A DNA stretch of 64,000 bases from Agrypnia vestita (GCA_016648135.1 JADDOH010001502.1:1-64000), one strand, 5' to 3'; counted from the stretch's first letter, positions 1-10,875 are shown. Program-made: numbers and translations. The notes: generated from the sequence alone by a model not told the origin.

Positions 1-250
1 AGAAACCAGGCTGAAGAGCCTGAGGCAATGGTTTGGTTAGTCTATTGCAGGGATTTTCCAGACTGCAGCAAACAAAGTGGAGAAAGAAGGTACTGGAGTG
101 GAGGTCTCGCACTAGTCTAAGAAGTGTTGACCTTTCTGAAGCTTGATGGAGTGGTAGAAACAGATGGATGGGAATAGCTGAAGACAGAATTGGTAGTCCA
201 TGGGAGAGGTTTATGAGATGACGGTCTGTTATCTCTGTGTGTATCGAATA
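1..250 (+). mobile_element. Possible LINE C-terminal relic
   Basis: A short frame near 150-222 reads as a Trp/Arg-rich tail (RNRWMGIAEDRIGSPWERFM then stop). This resembles the W...AEDR..W endings of insect endonuclease/reverse-transcriptase LINEs. The rest of the stretch has no open frame. The assignment rests only on this short tail, and the left part of any element lies outside the window. Confidence 0.25.
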
Positions 251-662
251 AGTGTATAACTAACTTAACTTAATCGAATAATTAACCTAACCTAACTAAC
301 AGGTTAGTTAAGTTGGAGAATAGAATATAATATAATAGAATAGTTGCTTTCGATGCCACATAGGTATATACTATTATGCTACAGGCATGGAGAAAGATGA
401 GTTTCTTTTCCCGAGTCCTATCAATTGCATCTTCTACATCCTTTTTTTTTTCAGTCGCAATCCTAGGATTGGTCACCTGCCAGCCTCTTCATTTACATCC
501 TTAGTCTACTGTTCATCTATATCCTTACATATTGTTATTTATAATTTATTTATTTTTTATTTAAAATATAATAGAAACCTGAAAAGGTTTATGGATAACA
601 TTTTTTACATGATTCAATATAGGAATATAATAATAATATAATTTAGATACAAAATCATTTTT

Positions 663-800
663 TTATAATTGGCCAAGTTTTAGCATTTTTGTCACATCTG
701 TTTTGAATTTGACAGTAGTCAGCTGTTTGGTCTGTTGTGGTAGGTCGTTGTATAGTTTTAATCCATTGAAAATTAGTCGTGATTGTCCTGTTTTTTTTTT
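663..800 (-). pseudogene. LINE reverse transcriptase C-terminal fragment (CR1/jockey-like)
   Basis: Read on the minus strand, one frame gives SRLIFNGLKLYNDLPQQTK followed by a basic tail and a stop at 663-665. The pattern of 'N-G-L-K-L-Y-N-D-L-P' followed by a K/T-rich helix is the usual C-terminal end of CR1/jockey-type reverse transcriptases. The upstream part is out of frame or lost. An AT-rich, ATT-repeat tail follows to about 600. It lies just past the 3' end of the minus-strand coiled-coil gene and could have been inserted in its downstream flank. Confidence 0.5.
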
Positions 801-924
801 CAATAATATGAACACAGGTCACTATCTTTTTATCTTTATACACATAATTTGCATCTATAAACATAGCATATTTCATCAGTTGAGTTTTACCATGTGATCA
901 ATTTATAACTTTTTATTAATTACA

Positions 925-930
925 TTTATT
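925..930 (-). promoter_or_regulatory. Candidate poly(A) signal of the 961-4069 gene
   Basis: AATAAA on the minus strand about 31 bases after the TGA at 961-963, with another AATAAA at 912-917. These support reading the third exon through to this stop instead of splicing on. Confidence 0.45.
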
Positions 931-960
931 TTTTACAAAATACATAACTAAAAAAAAAAA

Positions 961-3900
961 TCAATTGAAAAAATACATAACTACCTGTCTGCAATATTTT
1001 AACAAAATATCTCTATTTGTTTCTGCATTATTTGTTTTGACTTCTATGCTTTGGGCTAAAGTCTTTCTCCAAATAACTTCTGCCAATTTTTGCTCTCTTA
1101 TGATATCCACTGCGTGTCTGGCCTTCTCTTGAGCTAGGACATGTTTCTGGTAAATTTCTCGGTTCTGAAAACGGAAGAAAACAATGCGAAATTAAAATAA
1201 TATTGGTAATTTGAAACATTTGGTTACTAAACAATTTAATAAAATACTTAGATATTTTTAAACCACCACCTGGACTAATAGATTATCATTATCCTTTAAA
1301 TTTCAACCAAAAGGCATTGAAGGACCAGCCTTTTGGCCAAAAATAAATGCAGCCAATACATTTTGTAACCTTTTACGTACAAGTAATATTTAATATTATA
1401 TATTTTAATATGGCATTGAAAATTACTGTTAATCATTTCATCAAAGTTATACAATGTGCATTGTACTTAAAAAGTTTTTTTTTAGTACTATGAGATTTTT
1501 ATATATATAATATATGTATACCTTAAAGTAAATAGTGCTATGAGTATCTTCAACGTAATACTCATAGCAAGATTTTCCCTTAGTTCAGGTGGTAACTTAC
1601 TTCTGATATTAAAGATAAAATGTAAATTAAAAATAACATAAACACAATTTTATTTATTTTTGATGCTTATAGCGTTAACTTTGTGGTTGGACATAATTAT
1701 TAATTTTAATTAAACAAATTTGTATTAACCGCTTGACTAGTAGAGTTTGCGTCCATCCTGATGAAGATACAATGGTATCGAAACCGTAGAACGTAGAGTT
1801 ACTAGTTAAGTGGTTAATACAAAGTTGTTTAATTAATATTAACAGTTTTATTTATTTATTGGAAGGCTATTCAACTGATGTTAAAAATATTGTAAATGTT
1901 GTTCAGATATGTACCTACCCGCTGACATTCCAAAGCTTTGATCCTTTTGGCTGCTGCAGTTTCCTTATAATTTAGTCGGTCTCTCAAATGTTCCTTTTCC
2001 CAGTCATATATTTCTTTGATTTCCTGAAATTTCCTTTCATTCAAATCTTTCTCCGCTCGTCTTTTCATCCGAATGAAACTGTTGTATTCGGCTTCTTGTT
2101 CTCTCTGGAGCTGTGAAATTATCAAACATTATAATATGGACTTAACGTCTTCTTGATCACATCAAACATTTCTAGAATGTAATCATAATATCTTACGACG
2201 AAGAAGTTATAAGAAGAGTATGTGTTTTTTAAGATTAATATTATATGTTATGTTCTAAGATGCAGTCCTTTTGGATCCATATCTAATGTAAGGTCTCAAT
2301 ACACCACATTGACTGTATTATAATAGTAACACCACTGATTATAAAGAAAGCACGTTTTTAAATTTTTATTCCATCATTTATGACATATTTTGCCAATGTT
2401 AATATGGTAAACAAATCTTACCATTGAAATTGCTGTTGAATCGTACCGTTTTATGTAGTGAAATTTTATTGCATTCTGCAGCAATCTTGATATATGTATA
2501 TTAAATATTACCAGTCAATTGTGAATCGAAAACCTGTTCCAGGCCCAAGACGTATATATATATATATGTTGGAGCACCTCCTGAATGCACTATTTGGACA
2601 GTTGTAAATTTTTGGTATTCTATTTATTCTGACAGGAACAGCAGGTCTAAACAGTGTTAAAAGATTCAACAATTTCATATTATCAAATCAACAAAGTAAA
2701 CCTTCAGCCACAAGTATGACGTGATGGCTTTTATATTTTAATATATATTTGACGTGGTAATTTTGTCATGAAAAAATGATCTGTGATTGATTATTCATGG
2801 TTTAGGTGAAGAATGAAGTGAGTCAAGTTTTGGGTGTTGATGAAGTATATTTAAGTGTGCAATATTTATTTTATACAAGGTTCCACAACACTTCTATGGA
2901 ATTCTACACCAATATTGAACAAAAAATACCTAGTTACGCAAATATTGGAGAAAGAAGGGGGCATATTACTTAAGCACATTGACAGTCCATAACAATATAT
3001 TCGGAAGAAAATGAAAACGATGTGATGTTTGAGAGGTGAGGTGGGGTCATTACAATTTAATCAGGGTCCTGGAGAGCAACTGAGCAAAGTTTGAAAATGG
3101 ATGACAAGGAATATAATAAATATTGATGTTGGAAAAAGGGACGGGGTTAACAGAGGGAATCTAAAAATGTTTTGCGCAGGGTCCTGAATAGTGATGGTAC
3201 TTTAACCGGTCACATACCAATCATTATTTGAGATTTGTATCAAATTGTATCAGTGATTGGTAACAGATTTTCGCAATTCGACGAGCATCTATCAGTCCTA
3301 GACAACAGATATATCTCAGTTATCAATCATCAATACAATCAGAAATAAATCTCAAATAACGGTAGGTACCATGTGTAATGAGTTAAAATAATAAAATAAA
3401 ATAATCATCACTGGTCCTGAAAGGTGACTATGCGGCATTTGGTTGAGATTTGTCAAGGAGTATTGGATTGTATAGGTATAGAGAATAGATAGATTTGTAT
3501 TGATTAACAGTAGGTAATTGTTGATAAATTTCGACAAAAATACTTTTTTCTATGCGTACCTACATGTTGTATTAAATATTTAAGTGCTAACGCTAAATGA
3601 CAGTTGAAGATGGCACATAAAAATGTGAATGAATGCAGGATGCGTCGATTATTTTAAAACGATTTGCGTTTAATACCTTTTCCCTAGTTTCTCTTTCGTT
3701 TTGCCACAGAATGTGAGCTCGGTGGGCGATTTCGACGCTGGATAAATTCTGTTTCATCTTTGCCGCCATGCGTTCTAAAATTTTCCTGTCATGTTCCGGT
3801 ATCCGCATTCCGCTGTTTTTGAAATAATCGTATTCCAATTCCAAAACTTCGGGCGTCACGATGCTCATGTTCTCAAACGTCGAACAAAGGCGGTGGGACT

Positions 3901-4069
3901 TTTTGTCCGCCGACATTCTGTCGGAAGATTTCTCCGACTCGCTGTCATAATACGACGAAATGTTTTTTACGGGGCTCTTTGTCTTGCGCGGGCTGCTTTT
4001 GTTGCGTTTTTTCGTTTTGCGCGGGTTTTTCATCGGCGAAACGACGGCGACCGGCCTGACGGTGGCCAT
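961..4069 (-). CDS. Uncharacterised basic coiled-coil protein, three exons
   Basis: Exons on the minus strand: 4069-3677 (131 codons), 2110-1919 (64 codons) and 1164-961 (67 codons plus TGA). All junctions are phase 0 and canonical: AAAAG/GTATTA to TTTCACAG/CTC, and CAGCGG/GTAGGT to GTTTTCAG/AAC. The ATG at 4069 is the first Met after an in-frame stop at 4199-4201. The product of about 262 residues has a Lys/Ser/Pro-rich basic N-terminus (residues about 13-55), a short acidic-aromatic stretch (near TPEVLELEYDYFKNSG), then long charged helix with Glu/Arg/Lys repeats typical of coiled coil to the end. No enzyme motif is visible. I do not recognise the family; the helical part is of the kind seen in ciliary or centrosomal coiled-coil proteins, which is only a guess. 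An alternative donor, CAG/GTAGTT at 985/984, could continue the gene further left. Intron 2 holds a hammerhead-like foldback and intron 1 a small foldback. The gene is divergent from the 6433 gene. Confidence 0.7.
1709..1833 (+). mobile_element. Foldback element with hammerhead-ribozyme-like core (type 1)
   Basis: Inverted arms of about 34 bp (1709-1742 and 1800-1833) enclose CTGATGA at 1758-1764, a 5-bp stem GATAC/GTATC with loop AATG (1766-1779) and GAAA at 1780-1783. This is the order of the hammerhead core: CUGANGA, stem II, GAAA; the long arms would act as an extended stem I. It lies in intron 2 of the minus-strand gene, on the opposite strand. Penelope-like retroelements and retrozymes are known to carry minimal type I hammerheads. 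Confidence 0.6.
3210..3370. repeat. Small foldback (MITE-like) in intron 1
   Basis: About 45 bp at 3218-3263 is repeated in inverted orientation at 3317-3362 with scattered mismatches, separated by about 55 bp. It is compact and AT-rich with no ORF, so probably a non-autonomous DNA element. No target duplication could be fixed. The rest of intron 1 (2111-3676) shows nothing recognisable. Confidence 0.5.
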
Positions 4070-6432
4070 TTTTGAAAATGATTCGCCTAGCTCGCGTTTG
4101 TTTATGAAAATTTTCGTCTCGCGAGTTCGCGCGGGGATCCGGTCACGCTTCACGAAATGTTTTCGGCTACTGAAAAACGTGAAAGGCTGCCCGCAAAGTT
4201 ATCGATCAAACGGACTTTGCCAGAAATTTTCCGGCGCTCCTTTAATACATAAATGTGTACATACACATGTACCTACTGCACCTACAGCTGCGGCTGTTAT
4301 GTACAACTGTCATAGAGTTTTCCAACACAATGACAAATACTTACTTTTTAAATGAGCACGTTATTGGTTATTTCGATTTAGACAAAATGATTATTACCTT
4401 TATAAATAGGTAACTACATTTTTCAGAACATTTCAAAATAAGTCTTTTTTGAATTTACATCTCCAAATTATCATAACTTATTATCCTTCCTTTGATCGAG
4501 ATAACACAGATTGTTATAAATAACTCATTCAAAGACGGAACGTAGGCACATACTTTTTTTATGTATGAGTAAAGTTTCTATCTAAATCTGTCAAATGTTA
4601 ATATTTCTATTTTTATGGCAGAAATCTTCGCATTAATGAAATATTTGGAAACTATTAGTAGATATGTGTGAAATAAATCGATTTCTATCAACTTTTAAAA
4701 TATTATAACTATGTACCTACTTATTTTATACAATATTCATAACGTCAAAATTGACGAAGTGTACAATGTTATATAATAGGGGTCAGTACATGGTTGTTAT
4801 GATACCGCAAACCAATGAGAATATTCCGTTTATCTTACACGTTTCAAAGTAATCATCCAGATCATACATATAGACATGGACTAATGTAAATTTCTTGGTG
4901 TGGTCTGGTCCACGGCTGGTTCCAAGTTTTACTTGTTTAAAAATATTATTACGAGATTGTAAATTTTGAAACAGTTATGAAAAGGTTAAACTAAATACTC
5001 TTAAAAAGTATAAAAATAATAATATATATAATATTAAAAAAAAAATCATCTCTGTACAATACTCTGTGCTGATTCAGATATAGTTATAAAATTATATAGA
5101 GGTTTGTGGGGGAGATAATTTGGGGGTGGGTTGTCAAAATTTTCCTCAGTATCCTAGAAAAAAATCGACATTTTGAACGGATGCCAGTGGAGAGAGGGAC
5201 AGCTGAGGGGAGGAAAGAGAGTCCCTGTATTTTGCGTAGATTCCTTAAGAGTATTAAGGCGATCGTCTGGCATTGCGAGAAAGTCACCATATCTTTTCTC
5301 ATTTTTTCTCTTTCATTTTGCTTCACATTTTTGTATAGAGAGATTTAAAATTAAAATTTCTTCATCAGATTTCACACATTTTAAATAAGTACCTATATAT
5401 AATTCAATACACACAAACTTAATTATTTAATCAATACCAAACCAATGTTTTAAAAATAAAGAAAATTGCTCCACTTTGTGGGCTTTATATGACAGCATGG
5501 ACTTGTGACATTTCTTTTTTTCAATAATGTTATAAACTAAACCTTATCTTTAATTTATGCAAAATCTGTCGGTTGGTTTTCTTGCAATTAATGTTTTAAA
5601 AAAACGTATTCCTTGTGTAGTTATTTTCAACCTCTTTTACACAGTTGACGACTTTTTTACTTCTTTAAATTAAAATAATAGATATTATTATTTTTAAATT
5701 TTGAAATTGCAAATCAGTAATCGTTGTGCCAGATTTCAAGAAGCTGTAATGAATAATATCGACACAGGTCCATCATACAGTCACTAGCAGTTTCTTTTAG
5801 TAGTTAGGACATTGTTACATAGAGAATTATGTATTTTTTGCTTTTATACATCATTATTTTCGATATAGAGAATTATTTATTTTGGTCGATGTATTTTTAT
5901 CTTGTAAATGGTTACATAATTTTCTTTCTTATTTATACCTACACGTAGGTAATTGGCTGCTTTGTGGCGTGTGACTTGTGTTTTCATTATGTGCTCGTAT
6001 TTTGTACCTGTCAATAAGTAACTTTTACCTAACTCGTATAAATGTATGCATTTAATGGTTATATCACCAATCACCGACTTGTCGAGTTTTCCGTTTGCCG
6101 AAGACCAGAATCTTATCGTTATCTGTGCTCAGTGATAAGACAGCACCCGATCGGTGCGAATATAGAATTTGCCGCCATTAGACAGGTCGTTATGTGCGGG
6201 CGAAGTTATGACGGTTGATAAACAAACAATAATTTTCTTACAATGTCCGAATCTAAATTAATATTAGTATTGATAGTGCATCATTTTGTTTGTTACAACA
6301 CTGCCCACCCGCGTTTCACGAAGAATTACGATAAAAATTGCAGATAAGTGAATTGTGAAGTGCTCAGTGATAAAGTGACGCTGACAAGTTCGACCTATCA
6401 GTTTCACATCGATAGTTTTGACAAGGCGTAAT
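4070..6432. promoter_or_regulatory. Divergent intergenic region of the two left genes
   Basis: About 2.4 kb separates the ATG at 4069 (minus) from the ATG at 6433 (plus), so both promoters should lie here. The flank near 4070-4210 is GC-richer than its surroundings. On the right, a TCAGT initiator-like site lies near 6129-6133 ahead of a 300-base leader. The middle contains a dispersed repeat (4740-5060). A frame at 5106-5348 is open but looks like chance and is not called. Confidence 0.4.
4740..5060 (+). repeat. Dispersed repeat, copy 1 (partner at 16158-16470)
   Basis: The stretch starting near GTGTACAATGTTATAT and continuing through GGCTGGTTCCA and TTTTACTTGTTT is repeated collinearly at 16158-16470, with gaps and many substitutions. 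No coding potential or terminal repeats were found, so the class is unknown. Confidence 0.6.
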
Positions 6433-7593
6433 ATGTGGAAAGAAACCTTGAACAGAAATAAAAAAAAAATAACTTTTAAAAATTTCGGTGATTTAGAGAG
6501 ACCTATAAAATCGAGCACCTCATCGGACGGTGAACTAGTCACTAAGAAAAATAGAGATAGTGGATCGTTCACACTTGGTGGATGTTATGCTTCCGGAACA
6601 AATTCAGTTGCGCTCCGCAATCAAGGCGACAAATCGCCAGACTCGATTATTTATCGAAGAAGCGCCAACTTCGAGGATAGGAGGCCTAAGGCGAAAATTG
6701 GAAAATCTGCAAGCTTCAGGGCGACTTTGTCCAAGTTCAGATTCAACAAAAGCGATAACCTCGCCACTAAGCAATCCGCGAACAAAAATGACGATGAACC
6801 GAACATATTGAATACCTCTTTTAGCAATTTGGTGAATACTCTTTCGTACAGCGCCGACGATGTATCGTCACCAGGCATTGAGAAAACGCTCGATACACAA
6901 ATTGATTACTTTAAATCTCGGAAAAGTAATAAGCTAGTGAAACGTCTGTGGTCTAGCATTAGACGTAAAAAATCTCCCGCATTCGAGAGGAGTGGGAGCT
7001 TTCAGTTCATCAGCCCGGCTGAGGAGAAGTCCGATGAAGAGAAAAGCGCAGAAGCGGACAGAAACGAAGTTGAAGAATACGACGAACTCATAAAAAATGA
7101 ACTTCCAGTGGCTTTGTGGTTCGAGAACGATACTTACGAGTCTTTAGAAGCGTTGACGGACGATTATTCAGAATTCTCTTGCTTATCAAAAAGTACAATC
7201 AATAGTAATGTTAATAGTAATTTGAACATAACAGGAATGGAATCTGAACCACGAATATTTACCAGTCAGAGGTCGCAGAGATTCTCGTATATCGACATTT
7301 TAAATACAAACGTGGAGAGAAAAACTGCACAGTTGGTAGAGGAAGAGAATTACTTGAGTGACGGAGAAGTTAGCCGGTCTAAAAGGGTGAAAGTGCGTTT
7401 CGGAGTGCAAAGAAATAGTGTAAATCGTCGCAGCGTTTCCTTAAGCGAAATCCCTTCATCGAGAGTGGCGAGTGAAAGACTCTTGAGTCCTAGCAGGGTG
7501 CCCAGGGTTTATTCCGATCTATTGAGCAGAATCCTGGCCAAAGGTGCCAGAAGACAGCTACCAGAAAGTACACACTCTTCAGTAAGTTTGTAA
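6433..7593 (+). CDS. Uncharacterised 386-residue disordered protein, possibly a long first coding exon
   Basis: An open frame starts at ATG 6433, with an in-frame stop upstream at 6382-6384, and ends in TAA at 7591-7593. It has no signal peptide, membrane segment or folded-domain signature. It is Ser/Arg/Asn-rich with a basic block near residues 170-195 (LVKRLWSSIRRKKS), an acidic stretch near 205-260 that includes ELPVALWFENDTYESLEAL, and a Ser/Arg-rich tail. The TCA/GTAAGT at 7581/7582 is an excellent 5' splice donor only four codons before the stop, so the stop may be intronic and the gene may continue to the right. Against this, AATAAA at 7677-7682 could end a single-exon transcript. The architecture would suit the variable N-terminus of a scaffold or signalling protein, but I do not recognise it. 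Confidence 0.65.
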   Translation: MWKETLNRNKKKITFKNFGDLERPIKSSTSSDGELVTKKNRDSGSFTLGGCYASGTNSVALRNQGDKSPDSIIYRRSANFEDRRPKAKIGKSASFRATLSKFRFNKSDNLATKQSANKNDDEPNILNTSFSNLVNTLSYSADDVSSPGIEKTLDTQIDYFKSRKSNKLVKRLWSSIRRKKSPAFERSGSFQFISPAEEKSDEEKSAEADRNEVEEYDELIKNELPVALWFENDTYESLEALTDDYSEFSCLSKSTINSNVNSNLNITGMESEPRIFTSQRSQRFSYIDILNTNVERKTAQLVEEENYLSDGEVSRSKRVKVRFGVQRNSVNRRSVSLSEIPSSRVASERLLSPSRVPRVYSDLLSRILAKGARRQLPESTHSSVSL

Positions 7594-7676
7594 ATTGTTA
7601 CTTTTTTTAACTTACAGGGAAAAGTAGAGCAAATTGATGGATAAAAATTCAATCTCATTTTTATGTAACAAAAACG

Positions 7677-7682
7677 AATAAA
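7677..7682 (+). promoter_or_regulatory. Candidate poly(A) signal after the 6433 gene
   Basis: AATAAA about 84 bases after the TAA at 7591-7593. If used, the gene is a single exon; if the GTAAGT at 7582 is used, this lies in an intron. Confidence 0.35.
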
Positions 7683-8842
7683 ATGTTATTTTTTTACCTT
7701 GAGCTTGGCATAACTAATAAATATTATAATAGCGATCAAAAAATTATTACATATGGTACAAGATAATAAGAATATAATGACGTTAGTAAAAATGGGTTTT
7801 GTATTATTCTGCCCCACCTAAGAGGCACTTTGATATAAAGGATAAATTTTATGAGATCAGTAATTAACAAAATTTTAGTTATGTTAGTATATAACCACTT
7901 ACGGAGATTTTTAGTTAACCGAGTTCGGGACGCACCCGTCTATCCGCCAGGACAACATTAACTTATTTCGAATGTGAAAAATTCATTCGCTTAAAATTGT
8001 TAAGCCAAATAAAACAAAAACCTTGTAGAAATTTAAATTAGATATTCTTTGCAAGGTTTTTATAATTTCATTGAATGAATTTTTCATATTTCAATGGCGT
8101 TTTATACAAAAACTGTCTAGTCCTACGCTAGTATATGAAATTGTGAAATATGGAAATATTTTTTCAAAAATATGTGTTTTTTAAATAATGTTTCTGATGC
8201 ACTGTATGTGCACTGGGGGCAGACCGCCTTCGGGTCGGCTGTTCCTTCAGCATTTAAATGAGTTGATTTACTTTTTAAGATGGTATAAATTGTGTGTTAA
8301 GTAGTTAATAAAATGTATGGATATATGTATGGACGCATCAGCCAAACATCTAGCAAGATGTTTTGTTATCGTATTACTTTGTAACTAAAGTTGTCGAATA
8401 AAAAAAAATATTTTTGTACCATAATTTCACTGTTTACCTAGCCGTCAAGTTTCCACTAGAAATTACTCGAATTGTTTTATTTTTAAGATATTTTTATAAA
8501 GCATGCACAATGAAACACATTGGTGACATACGCTCACTGTTTCCAGTTGTCAAATATTTATACCAGTTCCTCTTTCACCTCCGCATAATCATTATTTTGT
8601 CTGTCAGAATATTAAATCTGATATAAGTATATTTTATAGGTGTTATATCTCTCGATTCACACCGGGTTATCATAAAATGATATGTCTACTCGAATGCAAA
8701 TATGTCGTAATGTCACATATCTAGTACATAGTTCGATAAATCGTGACGTCATTTAGAGACAAAGTAATTAACTATTACGCCGTTTTCTTGCAAAATATTA
8801 ATAAATAAATTTAAATTTCACGACAACCCTGTGACATCATTT

Positions 8843-8938
8843 ATGGAAGCCGCCGCGAAACTAAGAAGAACACAAGGAATTTTAAAAAGGATCTCAGATT
8901 CCCGACAAAGTTCCGTCCTTGACTCATTTATCACTTAA
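8843..8938 (+). pseudogene. Possible transposase or host C-terminal exon tail
   Basis: A frame that can be read a few codons upstream (HDNPVTSFMEAAAKLRRTQG) continues for 31 codons from ATG 8843 to the TAA at 8936-8938, ending RQSSVLDSFIT. Short tails of the form 'Q-S/T-S/T-[IVL]-x-x-F' are common at the ends of pogo/Tigger and BED-type transposase derivatives. There is no catalytic region nearby and no good acceptor, so it could equally be chance or a small terminal exon. Confidence 0.2.
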
Positions 8939-9030
8939 AATTGTTATTATTTTATTTGGGATTTATACAGTTTATTTGAAATAACTAGAACAAAATGTGA
9001 GGCACAGAAAGAAGATTGGTAGTAATTATA

Positions 9031-9450
9031 TAGGATGTCTCGTTGCTAGTAGCAAAATCTTTTTTTAAATTTTGAATAGTAAATATTCACTGCACTTTCG
9101 GTGAAGGTCGACAATTACGGAGATAGGCGACATTAATGTGCGCATTTTTTTTTTCAAAATTCCTGACCCGTCTTTTGTAAAACATTACACTATTATGAAA
9201 TTAATTTATATTGAATATTAAAAAAATATTTGCATGTTAATTAAAATGATTAAAACCTTGCGAAAAATCAGGTTCCAATTTCTGCATGGTTTTAATAATT
9301 TCATTTGACTTGTATCAAAGCGAATGAATTTTTAATATTCGGTATAAGTTACATTCATGATACTCCAACGTTTTACAAAAGATGGGGCAGAAATATTGAA
9401 AAAAAAAATCAAATTTTGATGCCGCTTCCTCCGTAACTGTTGAAATTTCA
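9031..9450 (+). mobile_element. Truncated CAGGGT-type foldback MITE
   Basis: The left end (TAGGATGTCTCGTTGCTAGT) and interior (a poly-T/A block, then palindromic arms around 'AAAACCTTGCGAAAAATCAGG') match the MITE at 9987-10660. The right end is missing and is replaced at 9451 by the element starting ACTAGCTTTATACCCGTG. Confidence 0.55.
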
Positions 9451-9730
9451 TACTAGCTTTATACCCGTGAAAAATCACGGAACATGAAATGGTTCGTGTC
9501 TTTGTTAAGCCCTAGTATATTATTAAGTATATTTTTGACGGTCCACGGAGAGGCGGCGCGGCGGTACGCTTCGGGTTTGCTGGCCCGGGGTTCGGGTCCC
9601 GTCTCCGGCCGTTAAATTTGGATTTGTAGCCCTGAATTCGAATGAAATTACGAACATTCCACGAAGTTACGGACAGACAGACAACGAAATTATTTTGTTT
9701 CATTCTCAATGCGGAGCAGATTAATTGGCA
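9451..9730 (+). repeat. ACTAGCT-type dispersed element with an inserted tRNA-like piece
   Basis: It begins ACTAGCTTTATACCCGTGAA, whose CCGTGA/TCACGG forms a hairpin. It later shares GGACAGACAGACAACGAAAT with the copy at 28750-28945. Between these lies a GC-rich segment (about 9535-9612) containing a Pol III B-box-like GGTTCGGGTCCC and absent from the other copy, so probably a separate insertion. No acceptor-stem pairing was seen, so it is not called a tRNA gene. Confidence 0.5.
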
Positions 9731-9986
9731 GCTATGTTTATGACGTACCTACTTCGAAGTTGGTATGTATAAATAATAAAGACATTTTTTGGAGATTTTA
9801 TTGCTAAAGGTATAACGTGAGTTCTTTCACTATTTAGTGATAGTAGGTTTACATCAAACATTAAAAATCATACTGTCTATTATTTTTTGCTTTATTATAT
9901 CCCATTAACGAATATTATAACGTATATTATATTCAGAACCGTTCCTAGAGGGATTTCATACACTGGAATTTCTTGATTACTGTATA

Positions 9987-10660
9987 CAGGGTGTACCAGA
10001 GCTAGCAGCAGAAATTTGGCCGGTAGATTCTTGCCTACGTTGTGAGTCTAAAATGATCAAGCAACCATGACCTAACATCAATAGTTATGGAAATATGCAA
10101 TATACCTAATATATTTTTTAAATATTTCTGACTTATAAATGTCCTTAGGATTTCACGGCCGTTCAGAATCTTCTGTGTATAGTTTCAACACTCACTCATC
10201 ACATCAGCCCTGAAGATGGACCCTGCAATGGGATCCGAAACGTTGGCCAGAGAGGTCACATATACACGGCAGAATATCCCAGAAAACTATACACAGAAGA
10301 TTTCTGACTTATTTTTTGCGAAAAGTTGAACTATCATTACAGTAACTTATGCCGATTATAAAAAATGCTTTCGCTTTAATACAAGTCAAATAAAATGATA
10401 AAAAGTTTTTTTACAAGGTTTTTATCATTTTTTTAAAGTTATGTTGACGCAAATGAATTTTTCATAATCAATATAAGTTACCGTAATGATAACTCAACTT
10501 TTTGCAAAAAATAATTCAGAAATATTGAAAAAAAAATGCAAACTTTAATAATGCATATCTCCATAAGTATTGATATCAAAAGTCGTGGTTGCTTGAACAT
10601 ACTCATAACAAAGATAGGAATCTACCGGCCAAGTTTCTGCTGCTAGCTCTGGTACACCTG
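9987..10660. mobile_element. CAGGGTG foldback MITE with nested hammerhead element
   Basis: Ends CAGGGTGTACCAGAGCTAGC and its near-complement (9987 and 10660) are flanked by TA on both sides (9985-9986 and 10661-10662). The arms are long inverted repeats of roughly 250 bases with an AT-rich centre that is itself palindromic. There is no ORF, so mobilisation would depend on a transposase elsewhere. The left arm is interrupted at 10137-10299 by a hammerhead-bearing insertion, so the MITE is the older element. Related copies are at 9031, 28183, 42083 and 43753. Confidence 0.75.
10137..10299 (+). mobile_element. Hammerhead-bearing element (type 2) with 13-bp target duplication
   Basis: A 163-bp insertion is flanked by exact 13-bp direct repeats ATTTCTGACTTAT (10124-10136 and 10300-10312) in the arm of a MITE. 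Inside, CTGAAGA at 10210-10216 fits CUGANGA, followed by a stem GGACCC/GGGATCC with loop TGCAAT and GAAAC at 10237-10241 next to the palindrome ACGT. Terminal arms pair TCTTCTGTGTATAGTTT with its complement near the right end. These are the parts of a minimal type I hammerhead as known from Penelope-like elements. No protein is encoded. Confidence 0.7.
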
Positions 10661-10724
10661 TATATAGTTAATTTCAACATAATGTGGGCGATTTTTAAAT
10701 ATTAATTAAGATAAATTGTAGAAG

Positions 10725-10875
10725 TCTCACAGAGATGAAGCTATTTATATGAGAAACGTGTACGGAAGTCTTTTTATAGGGTGGCTCAGGGCTTACGACC
10801 TATATGAGCTTGCTTAAATGATCATTATACACAAGGTATCTTTCACCAATTTCATGGTAAGAAAATTTTTGGAAA
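10725..10875 (+). repeat. Dispersed repeat 'TCTCACAGAGATGAAGC', copy 1
   Basis: It starts near GTCTCACAGAGATGAAGC, continues with ACGTGTACGGAAGTCTTTTT and GGGCTTACGACCT, and ends near TCACCAATTTCA. Recognisable copies occur at 11580-11765 (+), 11775-11975 (-), 22540-22700 (+), 29585-29765 (-) and 59955-60085 (-). None has an ORF or clear terminal repeat. Class unknown. Confidence 0.6.

Noticed and set aside
240..320. Telomere-like TAACC/TTAGG motifs
   Set aside because: Only two or three imperfect units, and they form part of a small hairpin; not a telomeric array.
3791..4355. Two plus ORFs (94 and 131 codons)
   Set aside because: Antisense shadows of the first exon of the minus-strand coiled-coil gene and its upstream flank.
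9512..9709. 65-codon minus ORF
   Set aside because: Lies over a dispersed element with a tRNA-like insertion; repeat-derived.
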